The notes under the pieces: model-generated
The model's input: only the letters and a program-made list of their open reading frames with translations
The model's database searches: none
Told to the model about the DNA's origin: nothing
Source: CAIYYX01 sp035530135
Lineage (GTDB): Bacteria > Pseudomonadota > Gammaproteobacteria > Burkholderiales > Rhodocyclaceae
Length of the DNA stretch: 64,000 nt
Direction of reading: 5' to 3'
NCBI GenBank assembly: GCA_035530135.1
Contig: DATKVJ010000021.1
Coordinates: forward strand, 18,594-82,593
Part shown: piece by piece, positions 8,708-17,155 of the stretch
How positions within the stretch are numbered: the first letter of the stretch is position 1
Layout of the letters: each line of letters begins with the position of its first letter
Program-made: the position numbers and the translations under genes

Positions 8708-9685
8708 GTGAATTACGCCTGGCCTTTGCTTGCTTTCGGTGTTGCTTGCCTGTCGACGAGAGTGCTGGCTACCGGTGCTCTTGCGGGTCTGGCCGTGGAT
8801 ATTCCAAATCAGCGTTCGCTGCACGCGGCACCGATTCCACGCACGGGAGGTTTGGCGGTTTTCCTCGCGGTCTTGCTGGTCTGGGGAATCGGTGGTTACG
8901 CCGCTCAGTATTCTTCACTCGTCGCGGCAACCGCGGCTTTGGTGGCGCTATCATTTGCCGACGACATGAAAGGGCTGGCCGTTCTTTGGCGGTTTCTCGG
9001 CCATGCGTCGGTGTCTGCCCTGTACGCCTACGATTGCTGCCGCCAAATCGGGCCAGTCGGTCTGGTCATGGTGCTGCTGGTCATGGTCTGGATGAGCAAT
9101 CTGTACAACTTCATGGACGGCTCCGACGGCCTCGCCGGCGGCATGGCGCTGTTCGGCTTCAGCGCCTACGCTTGCGCGGCCCACGCCGTTCCCCTGGGTG
9201 CGATGAGCCTGGCCGTGGCGGCGGCGGCGGCCGGCTTCCTGGTTTTCAATTTCCCTCCGGCCAAGGTGTTCATGGGCGACGCCGGTTCCATCCCGCTGGG
9301 CTTCCTGGCGGCGAGCCTGGGTCTGCTCGGCTGGCGTCAGGGACTGTGGCCGCTGTGGTTTCCGCCCCTGGTCTTCTCCCCCTTCGTCGTCGATGCCAGC
9401 GCCACCCTGCTGCGCCGGCTGGCCAGGGGCGAGCGCGTCTGGCGGGCCCATCGCGAGCACTACTACCAGCGCCTGATCCGGATGGGCTGGAGCCATAGGC
9501 GCACCGCCCTGGCGGAATACGCGCTGATGGCGGCGGCCGCCGCCAGCGCCCTGGCGGGCCTGGGCGCGACCCCGGCGCTGCAGGGAGTGATCCTGGCTCT
9601 CTGGTGCGCCGTCTATCTCGGCCTGATGGCGGCCGTCGACCGTCGCTGGCGGCGCATCGCGCGGGCCGCGGGCGCGGGGGACTGA
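8708..9685 (+). CDS. WecA/MraY-family undecaprenyl-phosphate sugar-phosphate transferase
   Basis: A 325-residue polytopic membrane protein starting at GTG. It carries the signatures of polyprenyl-phosphate glycosyl-1-phosphate transferases: LSFADDMKGL (Mg-binding Asp pair), NFMDGSDGLAGG, the loop GDAGS and a basic loop RAHREHYYQRL. These enzymes start glycan synthesis by moving a HexNAc-1-phosphate from UDP to undecaprenyl phosphate. It lies 2 bp upstream of a UDP-HexNAc dehydratase gene, a pairing common in O-antigen and capsule loci. The exact sugar donor is unknown. Confidence 0.85.
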   Translation: MNYAWPLLAFGVACLSTRVLATGALAGLAVDIPNQRSLHAAPIPRTGGLAVFLAVLLVWGIGGYAAQYSSLVAATAALVALSFADDMKGLAVLWRFLGHASVSALYAYDCCRQIGPVGLVMVLLVMVWMSNLYNFMDGSDGLAGGMALFGFSAYACAAHAVPLGAMSLAVAAAAAGFLVFNFPPAKVFMGDAGSIPLGFLAASLGLLGWRQGLWPLWFPPLVFSPFVVDASATLLRRLARGERVWRAHREHYYQRLIRMGWSHRRTALAEYALMAAAAASALAGLGATPALQGVILALWCAVYLGLMAAVDRRWRRIARAAGAGD

Positions 9686-9687
9686 AG

Positions 9688-11505
9688 ATGCGGACGCTGC
9701 TCGCGGTCATCCACGACCTGGCCGCCGCGGCCCTGGCCTGGGCGCTGGCCTACTGGCTGCGCTTCAACTTCGAGATCCCGCCCGCCTACTGGCACGGCTT
9801 GCTCTCCACCCTGGCCGTCGTCCTGCCGCTGCAGGGCGCGATCGACTGGGGCCTGGGCCTGTACCGGGGCATCTGGCGCTTCGCCAGCCTGCCCGATCTC
9901 AAGCGCATCATCGTCGCCGTGGGCGCGGGCGCGGTCACCGCGCCGGTGGCGATCTTCATGCTGCAGCGCCTGTCCGAGGTGCCCCGCTCGGTGCTGGTGC
10001 TCTATCCGCTGCTGCTGATGCTGTTCATGGGCGGCAGCCGCTTCCTCTACCGCTCCTGGAAGGACGGGCATCTGCTGACCTTGCGGGCGGCGGCGAGCGA
10101 GCCGGTGTTGGTCCTGGGCGCGGGCGAGGCGGCCGTGGACCTGCTGCGCGAACTCGCGCGCAGCCGGCAGTGGCACGTGGTCGGCTTGCTCGACGACGAT
10201 CCCGGAAAGCGCGGGCGGCTGCTGAACGGCGTGCCCGTGCTCGGGCCCCTGTCGGCGATCGTCGTTCATGCCCGTCGCCGCGGCGTCCGGCAGGTGATCA
10301 TGGCCATGCCCGAGGCCGCCCATGCGCTGCGCCGCCGCGCCGCCCAGTCGGCCACCGAAGCCGGGCTCGCGGTGTTGACGGTGCCGGCCTTCGGCGACCT
10401 GCTCTCCGGCCGGGTCTCGATCTCCCAGGTGCGCAAGGTGGAACTGGAGGATCTCTTGGGCCGCGATCAGGTGCAGCTGGACGACGAGGGCCTGCATCGC
10501 CTGATCGCGGGCAAGGTGGTGCTGGTCACCGGCGCCGGCGGTTCGATCGGCTCCGAGCTGTGCCGCCAGATCGCCGGCTTCAAGCCGCGGCTGCTGGTGT
10601 TCTTCGAGCTCTCCGAGTTCGCCCTGTACGGCATCGAGCAGGAGTTCTTGCAGCGCCTCCCCGAACTCGCCGTCGCCTGCGTGGTCGGCGACGTCCGGGA
10701 TGCTGCGCGTCTGGCACAGGTGTTCGGCGAGTATCGCCCAGATCTGGTGTTCCACGCCGCGGCCTACAAGCACGTGCCGCTGATGGAGAACGAGAACGCC
10801 TGGCAGGCGGTCAGGAACAACGTCCTGGGCACCTGGCGCGTGGCCCGGGCGGCGGTGGATCACGGCGTCGAAAAGTTCGTCCTGATTTCCACCGACAAGG
10901 CGGTCAATCCCACCAATGTCATGGGTGCGAGCAAGCGCCTGGCCGAGCGGGTCTGCCAGGCGATCTCCGCCACCTCGGACGGGACCGGGGTGGTCATGGT
11001 GCGCTTCGGCAACGTCCTGGGCAGCAGCGGCAGCGTCATCCCGAAGTTCCGCGAGCAGATCGTCCAGGGCGGGCCGGTGACCGTGACCCATCCCGAGATC
11101 GTGCGCTATTTCATGCTGATCCCGGAAGCGGCACAGCTGGTGCTGCAGGCGGGATCGATGGGTGGCGGCGGCGAGATCTTAGTGCTCGACATGGGCGAGC
11201 CGGTGAGGATCGTCGATCTCGCCCGCGACATGATCCGGCTCTCGGGTTTCACCGAGGAGGAGATCCGCATCGAATTCACCGGCTTGCGCCCGGGGGAGAA
11301 ACTCTACGAGGAACTGCTCGCCGACAGCGAGACGACGCTGCCGACGCCGCACCCCAAGCTGCGCGTGGCGCGCGGCGATGGCGTGCCCGACGCCCCCTGG
11401 CTGGACGAGCTGGCCGCCTGGCTGGCGTGCCCGGACCGCGACCCGGCCGAAGTCAGGCAGGCGCTGCGCACCTGGGTGCCGGAATACCGGCCGCCGGAGG
11501 GCTAG
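9688..11505 (+). CDS. CapD/WbpM/PglF-type membrane UDP-sugar 4,6-dehydratase
   Basis: A 605-residue protein; ATG 9688 gives an N-terminal membrane region of four or so helices, a first Rossmann-like domain (VLVLGAGEAAVDLL), and a catalytic SDR domain with TGAGGSIGSELC near residue 280. The active-site stretch STDKAVNPTNVMGASKR has Met where other SDRs have Tyr, which is typical of this dehydratase family. It probably converts UDP-GlcNAc to a 4-keto-6-deoxy sugar feeding the cluster. The gene follows the WecA-like gene by 2 bp. Confidence 0.87.
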   Translation: MRTLLAVIHDLAAAALAWALAYWLRFNFEIPPAYWHGLLSTLAVVLPLQGAIDWGLGLYRGIWRFASLPDLKRIIVAVGAGAVTAPVAIFMLQRLSEVPRSVLVLYPLLLMLFMGGSRFLYRSWKDGHLLTLRAAASEPVLVLGAGEAAVDLLRELARSRQWHVVGLLDDDPGKRGRLLNGVPVLGPLSAIVVHARRRGVRQVIMAMPEAAHALRRRAAQSATEAGLAVLTVPAFGDLLSGRVSISQVRKVELEDLLGRDQVQLDDEGLHRLIAGKVVLVTGAGGSIGSELCRQIAGFKPRLLVFFELSEFALYGIEQEFLQRLPELAVACVVGDVRDAARLAQVFGEYRPDLVFHAAAYKHVPLMENENAWQAVRNNVLGTWRVARAAVDHGVEKFVLISTDKAVNPTNVMGASKRLAERVCQAISATSDGTGVVMVRFGNVLGSSGSVIPKFREQIVQGGPVTVTHPEIVRYFMLIPEAAQLVLQAGSMGGGGEILVLDMGEPVRIVDLARDMIRLSGFTEEEIRIEFTGLRPGEKLYEELLADSETTLPTPHPKLRVARGDGVPDAPWLDELAAWLACPDRDPAEVRQALRTWVPEYRPPEG

Positions 11506-11510
11506 GCGCC

Positions 11511-12317
11511 ATGGCGACTTACGCGCTCGGCGACATCCAGGGCTGCTTCGATCCTCTGCTGCGCCTGCTCGCGAAGATCGGCTTCGATCGCGAGCGAGAC
11601 CGGCTCTGGCTGGTCGGCGACCTGGTCAACCGCGGGCCCCGGTCCCTGGAGGTGCTGCGCTTCGTCAAGGAGCTGGGGGACGCGGCCGTCACCGTGCTCG
11701 GCAACCACGACCTGCACCTGATCATGTTGGCCGAGGGCGCTTCGCGCCTGCGTCCCGACGACACGCTCGCCGCCGTCCTCGCGGCACCCGATCGCGAGGA
11801 ACTGCTCTCCTGGCTGCGGGCCCAGCCGCTGATGCACGTCGAGGGCGGCTACGCCATGGTCCATGCCGGGCTGCTGCCGCAATGGACGGTGGCCCGAGCA
11901 CGCTCCCTGGCGCGAGAGTTCGAACAGGCGCTGGTCGCGGAGGACTACCGGGAACTGCTCGCACATCTCTGGGGCAGCGAGCCGCCGGCCTGGTCCGACG
12001 AGCTGTCCGGCTGGGCGCGGATGAGGGTGATCGTCAATGCCATGACGCGGATGCGCTTCTGCACGCCGGCGGGGGTCATGGAGTTCAAGACCAAGGGCGA
12101 ACTGGCCGATGCGCCGCCGGGCTATCTGCCGTGGTTCGCCGTGTCCGGCCGCAAGAGCGCCGATCAGGTGCTGGTCACCGGACACTGGTCGGCCCTGGGA
12201 CTGCAGATCGAGCCGAATCTCCTGGCGCTAGACTCCGGCTGCCTGTGGGGCCGGCACCTGACCGCGCTGAGACTGGAAGACCGCGCGCTGTTTCAGGTCG
12301 ATTGCGCCGTCGTCTGA
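11511..12317 (+). CDS. apaH: Symmetrical bis(5'-nucleosyl)-tetraphosphatase
   Basis: A 268-residue metallophosphoesterase. Motifs GDIQGC at the N-terminus, GDLVNRGPRS and GNHDLHL are those of the calcineurin-like PPP fold and match ApaH rather than generic phosphatases. The enzyme cuts Ap4A to two ADP and also removes Np4 caps from RNA in E. coli. It starts 5 bp after the dehydratase stop, so it may be read with the polysaccharide operon, though ApaH is not a sugar enzyme. It converges on the acyltransferase gene with only 19 bp between stops. Confidence 0.92.
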   Translation: MATYALGDIQGCFDPLLRLLAKIGFDRERDRLWLVGDLVNRGPRSLEVLRFVKELGDAAVTVLGNHDLHLIMLAEGASRLRPDDTLAAVLAAPDREELLSWLRAQPLMHVEGGYAMVHAGLLPQWTVARARSLAREFEQALVAEDYRELLAHLWGSEPPAWSDELSGWARMRVIVNAMTRMRFCTPAGVMEFKTKGELADAPPGYLPWFAVSGRKSADQVLVTGHWSALGLQIEPNLLALDSGCLWGRHLTALRLEDRALFQVDCAVV

Positions 12318-12336
12318 GCGTTGGCCGCCACCCTCT

Positions 12337-13023
12337 TCAGGGCGCGAGGGCCAGACGTTCGGCGATCGCCGTTCTGGACAGGGCGGCGATCGCCCGCCGG
12401 TCGCCGCTCTCGGTCGCGAGCGCCGGCAGGAACTCGATGATCAGCACCATGCCCGGCTCGCGCGCCAGCCGCAGCAGCGACTGCCACATCGTCGTCTCGC
12501 CGGCGTAGGCCGCGGCGCTGCTTGGCTGCCCGTCACGATCGCGATAGGCCAGGGCCAGCGGCTGCACCGGCCGTCCGGCGCTGATCGCCGGCTGCAGCAG
12601 CGCGGCGTGAAAGTGCAGCAGTTGCGTGCCGTCGGTGGTCGTGCCTTCGGGGAACACGGCGACGTTGCCGCCCGAACGCAGCACCCTGCCGATCTCTTCA
12701 TTGACGACTCTGGCGTGACTACGGCTGCCGCGCTGCAGGAAGATGGTGTCGGTCCTGGCCGCGAGCCAGCCGATCAACGGCCAGCCGCGCAGCTCCGACT
12801 TGGAGACGAAGGCGGCGGGCTGAATGGCGCTGATGGCGTAGATGTCCAGCCAGGAGATGTGGTTGGCGACCAGCATGCTGCCGCCCGTCGGCGACTGCCC
12901 GCGTGGTTCGAGCCGGACATTGACGATATCGAGCAGCTGGTATGACCAGCGCCGTCTGAGCGCCTGCCGGCGCTCATGGGCGACCAGCGGAAAGGCGAGC
13001 GCCACCATGCCCGCCCCGCCCAA
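12337..13023 (-). CDS. olsA: PlsC-family acyltransferase, probably OlsA (lyso-ornithine lipid O-acyltransferase)
   Basis: A 228-residue protein with the acyltransferase motifs NHISWLD (H-x4-D) and FPEGTTTDG, near a hydrophobic N-terminus. Enzymes of this family add an acyl chain to a lysophospholipid or, as OlsA, to lyso-ornithine lipid. The adjacent upstream gene is olsB-like, which favours OlsA. The start is uncertain: the TTG at 13023 is the first standard codon, but the frame is open further upstream and the N-terminus seems short, so a rarer start or the ATG at 13008 are possible. Confidence 0.75.
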   Translation of the reverse strand: MGGAGMVALAFPLVAHERRQALRRRWSYQLLDIVNVRLEPRGQSPTGGSMLVANHISWLDIYAISAIQPAAFVSKSELRGWPLIGWLAARTDTIFLQRGSRSHARVVNEEIGRVLRSGGNVAVFPEGTTTDGTQLLHFHAALLQPAISAGRPVQPLALAYRDRDGQPSSAAAYAGETTMWQSLLRLAREPGMVLIIEFLPALATESGDRRAIAALSRTAIAERLALAP

Positions 13024-13082
13024 GAAGTGCAGGACGACTCTGGAAATCCGGAAGGCGGCACGGGCTTCGACCCAGTATTTCC

Positions 13083-13841
13083 TCAGCTCTGACGCTCCAC
13101 GAAATGCCGGACGTAGCGTTCGTTGATGCGCGACATCGGCAGCAACAGCAGCAGGTCCGCGGTGTTGAAATCCGGATCCCAGGCGGGTTCGCCGCAGACC
13201 CAGGCGCCGGCGCGGAGGTAGCCCTTCAAGAGCGGCGGCAACTCGGCCGGCGCTGCCTGGCTCAGTTGCGCCAGCGGCAGCGGGCAGCGCGGGAACACGC
13301 GATACTCAAGCGGCGACAACTGCGGCGACAGGCTATTGTAGATCGCCGCGGCGTTGTGGCCGCCGTCATTCATGCCGATGCTGGCGCAGCCGATCAGGTA
13401 CTCGTGGCCACCGGTCAGCATGTAGCGGGCGAGGCCGGCCCAGAGCAGGCTGATGACGGCGCCGCTGCGGTGCTCCGGATCTATGCAGGAGCGGCCGACC
13501 TCGACGGTGCGGGGACGAAGATGCGCCAGGCGGGTCAAGTCGAATTCGCTCTCCGAATAGTAGCTGCCGACGCTGCGCGCCGCTTCGGGCGAAAGGATGC
13601 GGTAGGTGCCGACGATGCGGCCGCTCTCCTCGTCGCGCACGATCAGGTGTTCGCAGTAGGGATCGAACAGGTCGCGGTCGACGCCCGCCGTGCGCGTTTG
13701 CAGGCGGGCGCCCAGTTCCTCGCCAAAGACGCGGTAGCGCAGCCTCTGCGCCGCCAGGATTTCGCTCTCGCAGGAGGCCAGGGCGACGTGGAGTTTGGGG
13801 TTGCGGCGCCGGGTCTGCTCGGCAGCATGAAGACGGTTCAT
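13083..13841 (-). CDS. olsB: GNAT-family N-acyltransferase, probable L-ornithine N-acyltransferase OlsB
   Basis: A 252-residue protein. The ATG at 13841 follows a GAGGGA ribosome binding site, so it is preferred over the GTG at 13868. Features such as LRYRVFGEELGA, the DRDLFDPYCEHLIV segment and VEVGRSCIDPEHRSG match the OlsB/hemolysin-like acyltransferase family, which uses acyl-ACP to acylate ornithine, the first step of ornithine lipid synthesis. The next gene downstream is an OlsA candidate. Some relatives of this family make other N-acyl amino acids, so substrate is inferred. Confidence 0.8.
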   Translation of the reverse strand: MNRLHAAEQTRRRNPKLHVALASCESEILAAQRLRYRVFGEELGARLQTRTAGVDRDLFDPYCEHLIVRDEESGRIVGTYRILSPEAARSVGSYYSESEFDLTRLAHLRPRTVEVGRSCIDPEHRSGAVISLLWAGLARYMLTGGHEYLIGCASIGMNDGGHNAAAIYNSLSPQLSPLEYRVFPRCPLPLAQLSQAAPAELPPLLKGYLRAGAWVCGEPAWDPDFNTADLLLLLPMSRINERYVRHFVERQS

Positions 13842-13992
13842 CGGTTTTCCCTCGGTCGTGAGTTGCACGGACTTTAGGAAAACCGCGTTGCGCCGGGGTT
13901 GCGGCGACGTTAAGCTTCGATGACGGCCTCGTCGTCCCTCGAGGGGATCCCCTCGGGGCGTCGGGCATATCAGCCCGGCGCGGCCCGACCGT

Positions 13993-14451
13993 TCAGTGCG
14001 TGACGCGCGTGACGCCGCCGCCCGAGAGCACCCGCACCCGGTCGCCGGGGCGGAACTGTTCGTCGGCTGCCTGGGTGATGGCGCTCATCGTGCCGTTGTC
14101 GAAGCGGACGGTGATTTCGAGGCCGGTTTTCTTGGTCGCGCCCTCCTCGATGGCAGTCCCGGCGATGGCCCCGCCGACCGCGCCGAGTATGGTCCCGACC
14201 GCCGAGCCGCGGTTGCCGCCGCCGATGTTGCTGCCGGCGATGCCGCCGAGCGCGCCGCCCACCAGGGTGCCGGTGCCTGACTGATTGCCTTCCAGGGTCA
14301 CCGGGCGGACGCTGTCCACCACTCCCATGCGCACGCTCATCTCGCGCTGCGCCTGGCCCTGCGAATAGCTGTCGGCGGACGGGTTGGCGGCGCAGCCGCC
14401 GAGGGCGAACGCCGCGCAGGCGGCCAATGCGATTGTCGTTCTCATCATCAT
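13993..14451 (-). CDS. Glycine-zipper outer-membrane lipoprotein (SlyB/Pcp-like)
   Basis: A 152-residue protein with a signal peptide ending in the lipobox LGGC, so lipidation at the Cys around residue 20 is expected. The middle is a glycine-zipper pair (GTLVGGALGGIAGSNIGGGNRGSAV continuing as alternating Gly residues), which forms two short helices that insert in or pack at the outer membrane. Three consecutive ATG codons lie at the start; GAGGA upstream suits the first or second. Family members such as SlyB are stress-induced envelope proteins. It follows the PfkB gene on the same strand after 4 bp. Confidence 0.78.
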   Translation of the reverse strand: MMMRTTIALAACAAFALGGCAANPSADSYSQGQAQREMSVRMGVVDSVRPVTLEGNQSGTGTLVGGALGGIAGSNIGGGNRGSAVGTILGAVGGAIAGTAIEEGATKKTGLEITVRFDNGTMSAITQAADEQFRPGDRVRVLSGGGVTRVTH

Positions 14452-14455
14452 GTCC

Positions 14456-15403
14456 TCACCAGATTGAGTGTCCGAATGCCGTTAGATAGCGCGCGCCGAT
14501 CTCGTCTCTCGTCGCCTTGTGGTTCTGACCGCCGCGCTCGGCCATTTTAAGTGAACCCATCAATGACGCCAGCCGCCCCGTCCGCTCCCAGGGCAGGCCG
14601 TGGGCGATGCCGTAGAGCAGGCCGGCGCGGTAGGCGTCGCCGCAGCCGGTCGGGTCGATCAGCGCCTCCGGGGCGACGCTGGGGATCTCGATGAGCTTGC
14701 CCCCGGTGTGGATTTCCGAGCCCTTGCCGCCCAGGGTCACGATCAGTGCCTTGACCTCCGCCGCCAGTTCCGCGATCGATTTCCCGGTACGTTCGCACAG
14801 CAGCTTCGCCTCGTAGTCATTGACCGTGCAATAGTCGGCGAGTTGCAGGAAGCGCAGCAACTCCTCGCCATCGAACATCGGCAGTCCCTGGCCGGGATCG
14901 AAGACGAAGGGGACGCCGGCCTCGTACAGTTCGCGGGCGTGCTGGACCATGCCGTCGCGGCCGTCGGGAGAGACGATCCCCAAGCGCAGGTTTCCGCCCG
15001 CTCCATGGGCTTCGGCGACGTGGTTGAGGTGCGAGAAGTTCATCGCGCCCGGATGGAAGGCGGTGATCTGGTTGTCGTCGACGTCGGTGGTGATGAAGGC
15101 CTGTGCCGTGAAGCTGCCCGGAATCTCGCGCACGTGGCGGGCGGAGAGGTCCAGGGTCTGCAGCCGCTGCAGATAGGGGGCGCTGTCCTCGCCGACGGTG
15201 GCCATGATCAGCGGTTCGCCGCCGAGCAGCTGCAGATTGTAGGCGATGTTGCCGGCGCAGCCGCCGAACTCGCGCCGCATGTCGGGCACCAGGAAGGCGA
15301 CGTTGAGGATGTGGATCTGCTCCGGCAGGATGTGGTTCTTGAAACGGTCATGGAAAACCATGATCGTGTCATAAGCGATCGAGCCGCAAATCAGAGTCTT
15401 CAT
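14456..15403 (-). CDS. PfkB-family carbohydrate/adenosine kinase
   Basis: A 315-residue ribokinase-fold enzyme. The ATG at 15403 gives MKTLICGSIAYDTIM. The first PfkB signature is GGCAGNIAYNLQLLGG and the second is DPTGCGDAYRAGLLYG, with the catalytic Asp in GCGD. Several beta-proteobacterial members are annotated as adenosine or nucleoside kinases, and the overall pattern (FHDRFKNHILPE) resembles those. Substrate cannot be settled here. It is the first gene before the lipoprotein and has 381 bp of non-coding repeat-bearing DNA upstream. Confidence 0.82.
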   Translation of the reverse strand: MKTLICGSIAYDTIMVFHDRFKNHILPEQIHILNVAFLVPDMRREFGGCAGNIAYNLQLLGGEPLIMATVGEDSAPYLQRLQTLDLSARHVREIPGSFTAQAFITTDVDDNQITAFHPGAMNFSHLNHVAEAHGAGGNLRLGIVSPDGRDGMVQHARELYEAGVPFVFDPGQGLPMFDGEELLRFLQLADYCTVNDYEAKLLCERTGKSIAELAAEVKALIVTLGGKGSEIHTGGKLIEIPSVAPEALIDPTGCGDAYRAGLLYGIAHGLPWERTGRLASLMGSLKMAERGGQNHKATRDEIGARYLTAFGHSIW

Positions 15404-15540
15404 GGAGAGCCGGATGCTGGAAAAACGGCGGCGATTATAGCATCCGGCGGCGCCGCTCCTCGGCCATTGCGAGCCGCCTGTATCGGCCCCGCCGAAACTG
15501 CACACGGGCCATGGCCGGGTAAAGCGGCGGTCGAACTATC

Positions 15541-15760
15541 AGCCCCGTCACCGCGAGGCCAAGGCCGCGGCAAAAAGCCTCGTCATCGCGAGCGCAGCGT
15601 GGCGATCTCGGATTGCTTCGCCTTCGGCTCGCAACGACGACCGTACCCGTTCGGGTATCCCCTCGAAAGGAAGTCCCTGCGGGACGAAGCAATCTCGGAT
15701 TGCCACGCAATCGTCATTCCGAGGCCCGAAGAGGCCGCGGCAATCGCCATGACGAACGTA
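15541..15760. repeat. Dispersed extragenic repeat cluster between PfkB gene and tpx
   Basis: The 381-bp gene-free stretch 15404-15784 contains at least three imperfect copies, in both orientations, of a module of the form GTCATnGCGAG ... GGCAATC / GATTGCnnCG: about 15547-15572, 15580-15640 and 15683-15757. A short perfect palindrome TACCCG-tt-CGGGTA lies at 15644-15657. Modules like this are widespread non-coding repeats in proteobacterial genomes. I see no gene here. The window has no other copies I could recognise, so family assignment needs the whole genome. Confidence 0.6.
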
Positions 15761-15784
15761 CGGGCCGCGCCTCGCCTTGGGCAA

Positions 15785-16285
15785 TCAGCCCAGAGCCGCG
15801 AGCGCCGCGTCGTAGTTCGGCTCCTGCTTGATCTCGGGCACCAGCTCGGTATGGATCACCTTGTCGTTCTCGTCCAGCACCACCACGGCGCGGGCGCTGA
15901 CCCCGGCCAAGGGCCCGTCGGTGATCTCGACGCCGTAGTCCTTCAGGAATTCGCGGCCGCGCATGGTCGATAGCGAGACCACGTTCTTCAGACCCTCGGT
16001 GGTGCAGAAGCGGTTCATCGCGAACGGCAGGTCGGCCGAGATCACCAGCACCACGGTGTTGGGCAGGCTGCTGGCGCGCTCGTTGAACTTGCGCGCGGAG
16101 GTGGCGCAGGTCGGCGTGTCGAGACTGGGCACGATGTTCAGCACCTTGCGCTTGCCGGCGAAGTCCTTCAGCGTCTTGTTGGAAAGATCGGTGGCGACCA
16201 GGGAGAAAGGCACTGCGCTTTGCCCTGGCTGGGGGAACTGGCCGGCAAGATGGATGGGTTTGCCGCCGAGGTTCACGGTAGTCAT
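15785..16285 (-). CDS. tpx: Thiol peroxidase (2-Cys, atypical)
   Basis: A 166-residue peroxiredoxin. The peroxidatic Cys sits in PSLDTPTCATSARKFNE and the resolving Cys in RFCTTEG, the spacing typical of Tpx. N-terminal VNLGGKPIHLAG and the C-terminal EPNYDAALAALG also match. It reduces alkyl and hydrogen peroxides using thioredoxin, in cytoplasm or periplasm depending on species; no signal peptide is visible here. CAGGAG lies upstream of the ATG. It is monocistronic, separated from neighbours by 95 bp or more. Confidence 0.95.
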   Translation of the reverse strand: MTTVNLGGKPIHLAGQFPQPGQSAVPFSLVATDLSNKTLKDFAGKRKVLNIVPSLDTPTCATSARKFNERASSLPNTVVLVISADLPFAMNRFCTTEGLKNVVSLSTMRGREFLKDYGVEITDGPLAGVSARAVVVLDENDKVIHTELVPEIKQEPNYDAALAALG

Positions 16286-16381
16286 GGTCTAGCTCCTGTG
16301 GGGGGTCGGGTCCGACAGGATACCTCAGCACCTGCTTCGCGGCACAAGTTTGCCGCCGGACTAAAACTTCCGGCGACGGCG

Positions 16382-17155
16382 CTAGGGGTAGAAAAGATAA
16401 ATCCTGTAGCCGACCGCGCCGGTCACCTCGGCCTGGAGCGTGAGATTGAGGGCGAGCTCGCCCTTGGCGGCGAATCCCGAGGCGACGTCCGTGCCGCTGG
16501 GCAGGTACTCGGCCGGCGCCAGGACCTTGCGCAGCAAGGGCTGGTCGGCGGTGTCGGTGAGGGTCAGTTCGAGATCGGGGTAGGCCTGGGCGAAGGGTGC
16601 GCGGTTTTTCAGCGTCGCGGCCAGCATGATCTGGCCTGCCGGGCCGGGGTGCAGGTCCGAGGACTCGATGCCGAGGAAGTCTGCCTTGGCCGGCAGCGCC
16701 AAGTCGCAGCCCAGAAGCGCGCAAGCCTGCCGCAGCGCCGGTTTGGCTCCCGGAAACAGCACGGACAGCTCGGTTCGAAACTGCATCGCCGCCTGCAACA
16801 GCAGGAGCAGCAAGGCGACGAGCGAAGCGACCGCCCAGATCCAGCTGCGACGTTTCGTTTCGCTTGCTTCCCCGGGCGGCGGCCCGGCGGCGGGCTCGAA
16901 GCTCGGGGCCGATTCCGGGCCCGTGCTTGGTTCGGCGACCGCGGGCGGTTCGAGCGGCAAGGCCTCGTCCGGCATCGGCAAAGACTCGGGCTGGCTATCG
17001 CTCGCGGCGATTGCGGACGGTTCCTGATCGATCAGCATGGCGAGCGCGTCGAAGCTCTGTCGGCACCGGCCGCAGCGCACCTTGCCTTGCTTCGCCTTGA
17101 GTTGCGCGGCCGCGACGCGGAAGACCGTGCCGCAGGCGGGGCAGCGCGTCAGCAT
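16382..17155 (-). CDS. Zinc-ribbon membrane protein of the DUF3426 family
   Basis: A 257-residue protein beginning MLTRCPACGTVFRV, with Cys pairs C5/C8 and CGRC about 20 residues later, the MJ0042-type zinc finger. A Pro/Glu-rich linker follows, then one transmembrane helix (IWAVASLVALLLLLLQAAM) and a C-terminal DUF3426 domain predicted to be periplasmic. Function is unknown. In beta-proteobacteria the gene regularly follows prmA, as here: its ATG overlaps the prmA stop, indicating co-translation. Confidence 0.82.
   Translation of the reverse strand: MLTRCPACGTVFRVAAAQLKAKQGKVRCGRCRQSFDALAMLIDQEPSAIAASDSQPESLPMPDEALPLEPPAVAEPSTGPESAPSFEPAAGPPPGEASETKRRSWIWAVASLVALLLLLLQAAMQFRTELSVLFPGAKPALRQACALLGCDLALPAKADFLGIESSDLHPGPAGQIMLAATLKNRAPFAQAYPDLELTLTDTADQPLLRKVLAPAEYLPSGTDVASGFAAKGELALNLTLQAEVTGAVGYRIYLFYP

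Noticed and set aside
13104..13877. 257-codon + strand frame opposite olsB
   Set aside because: It mirrors the well-supported olsB gene and has no motif, start context or homology I recognise.
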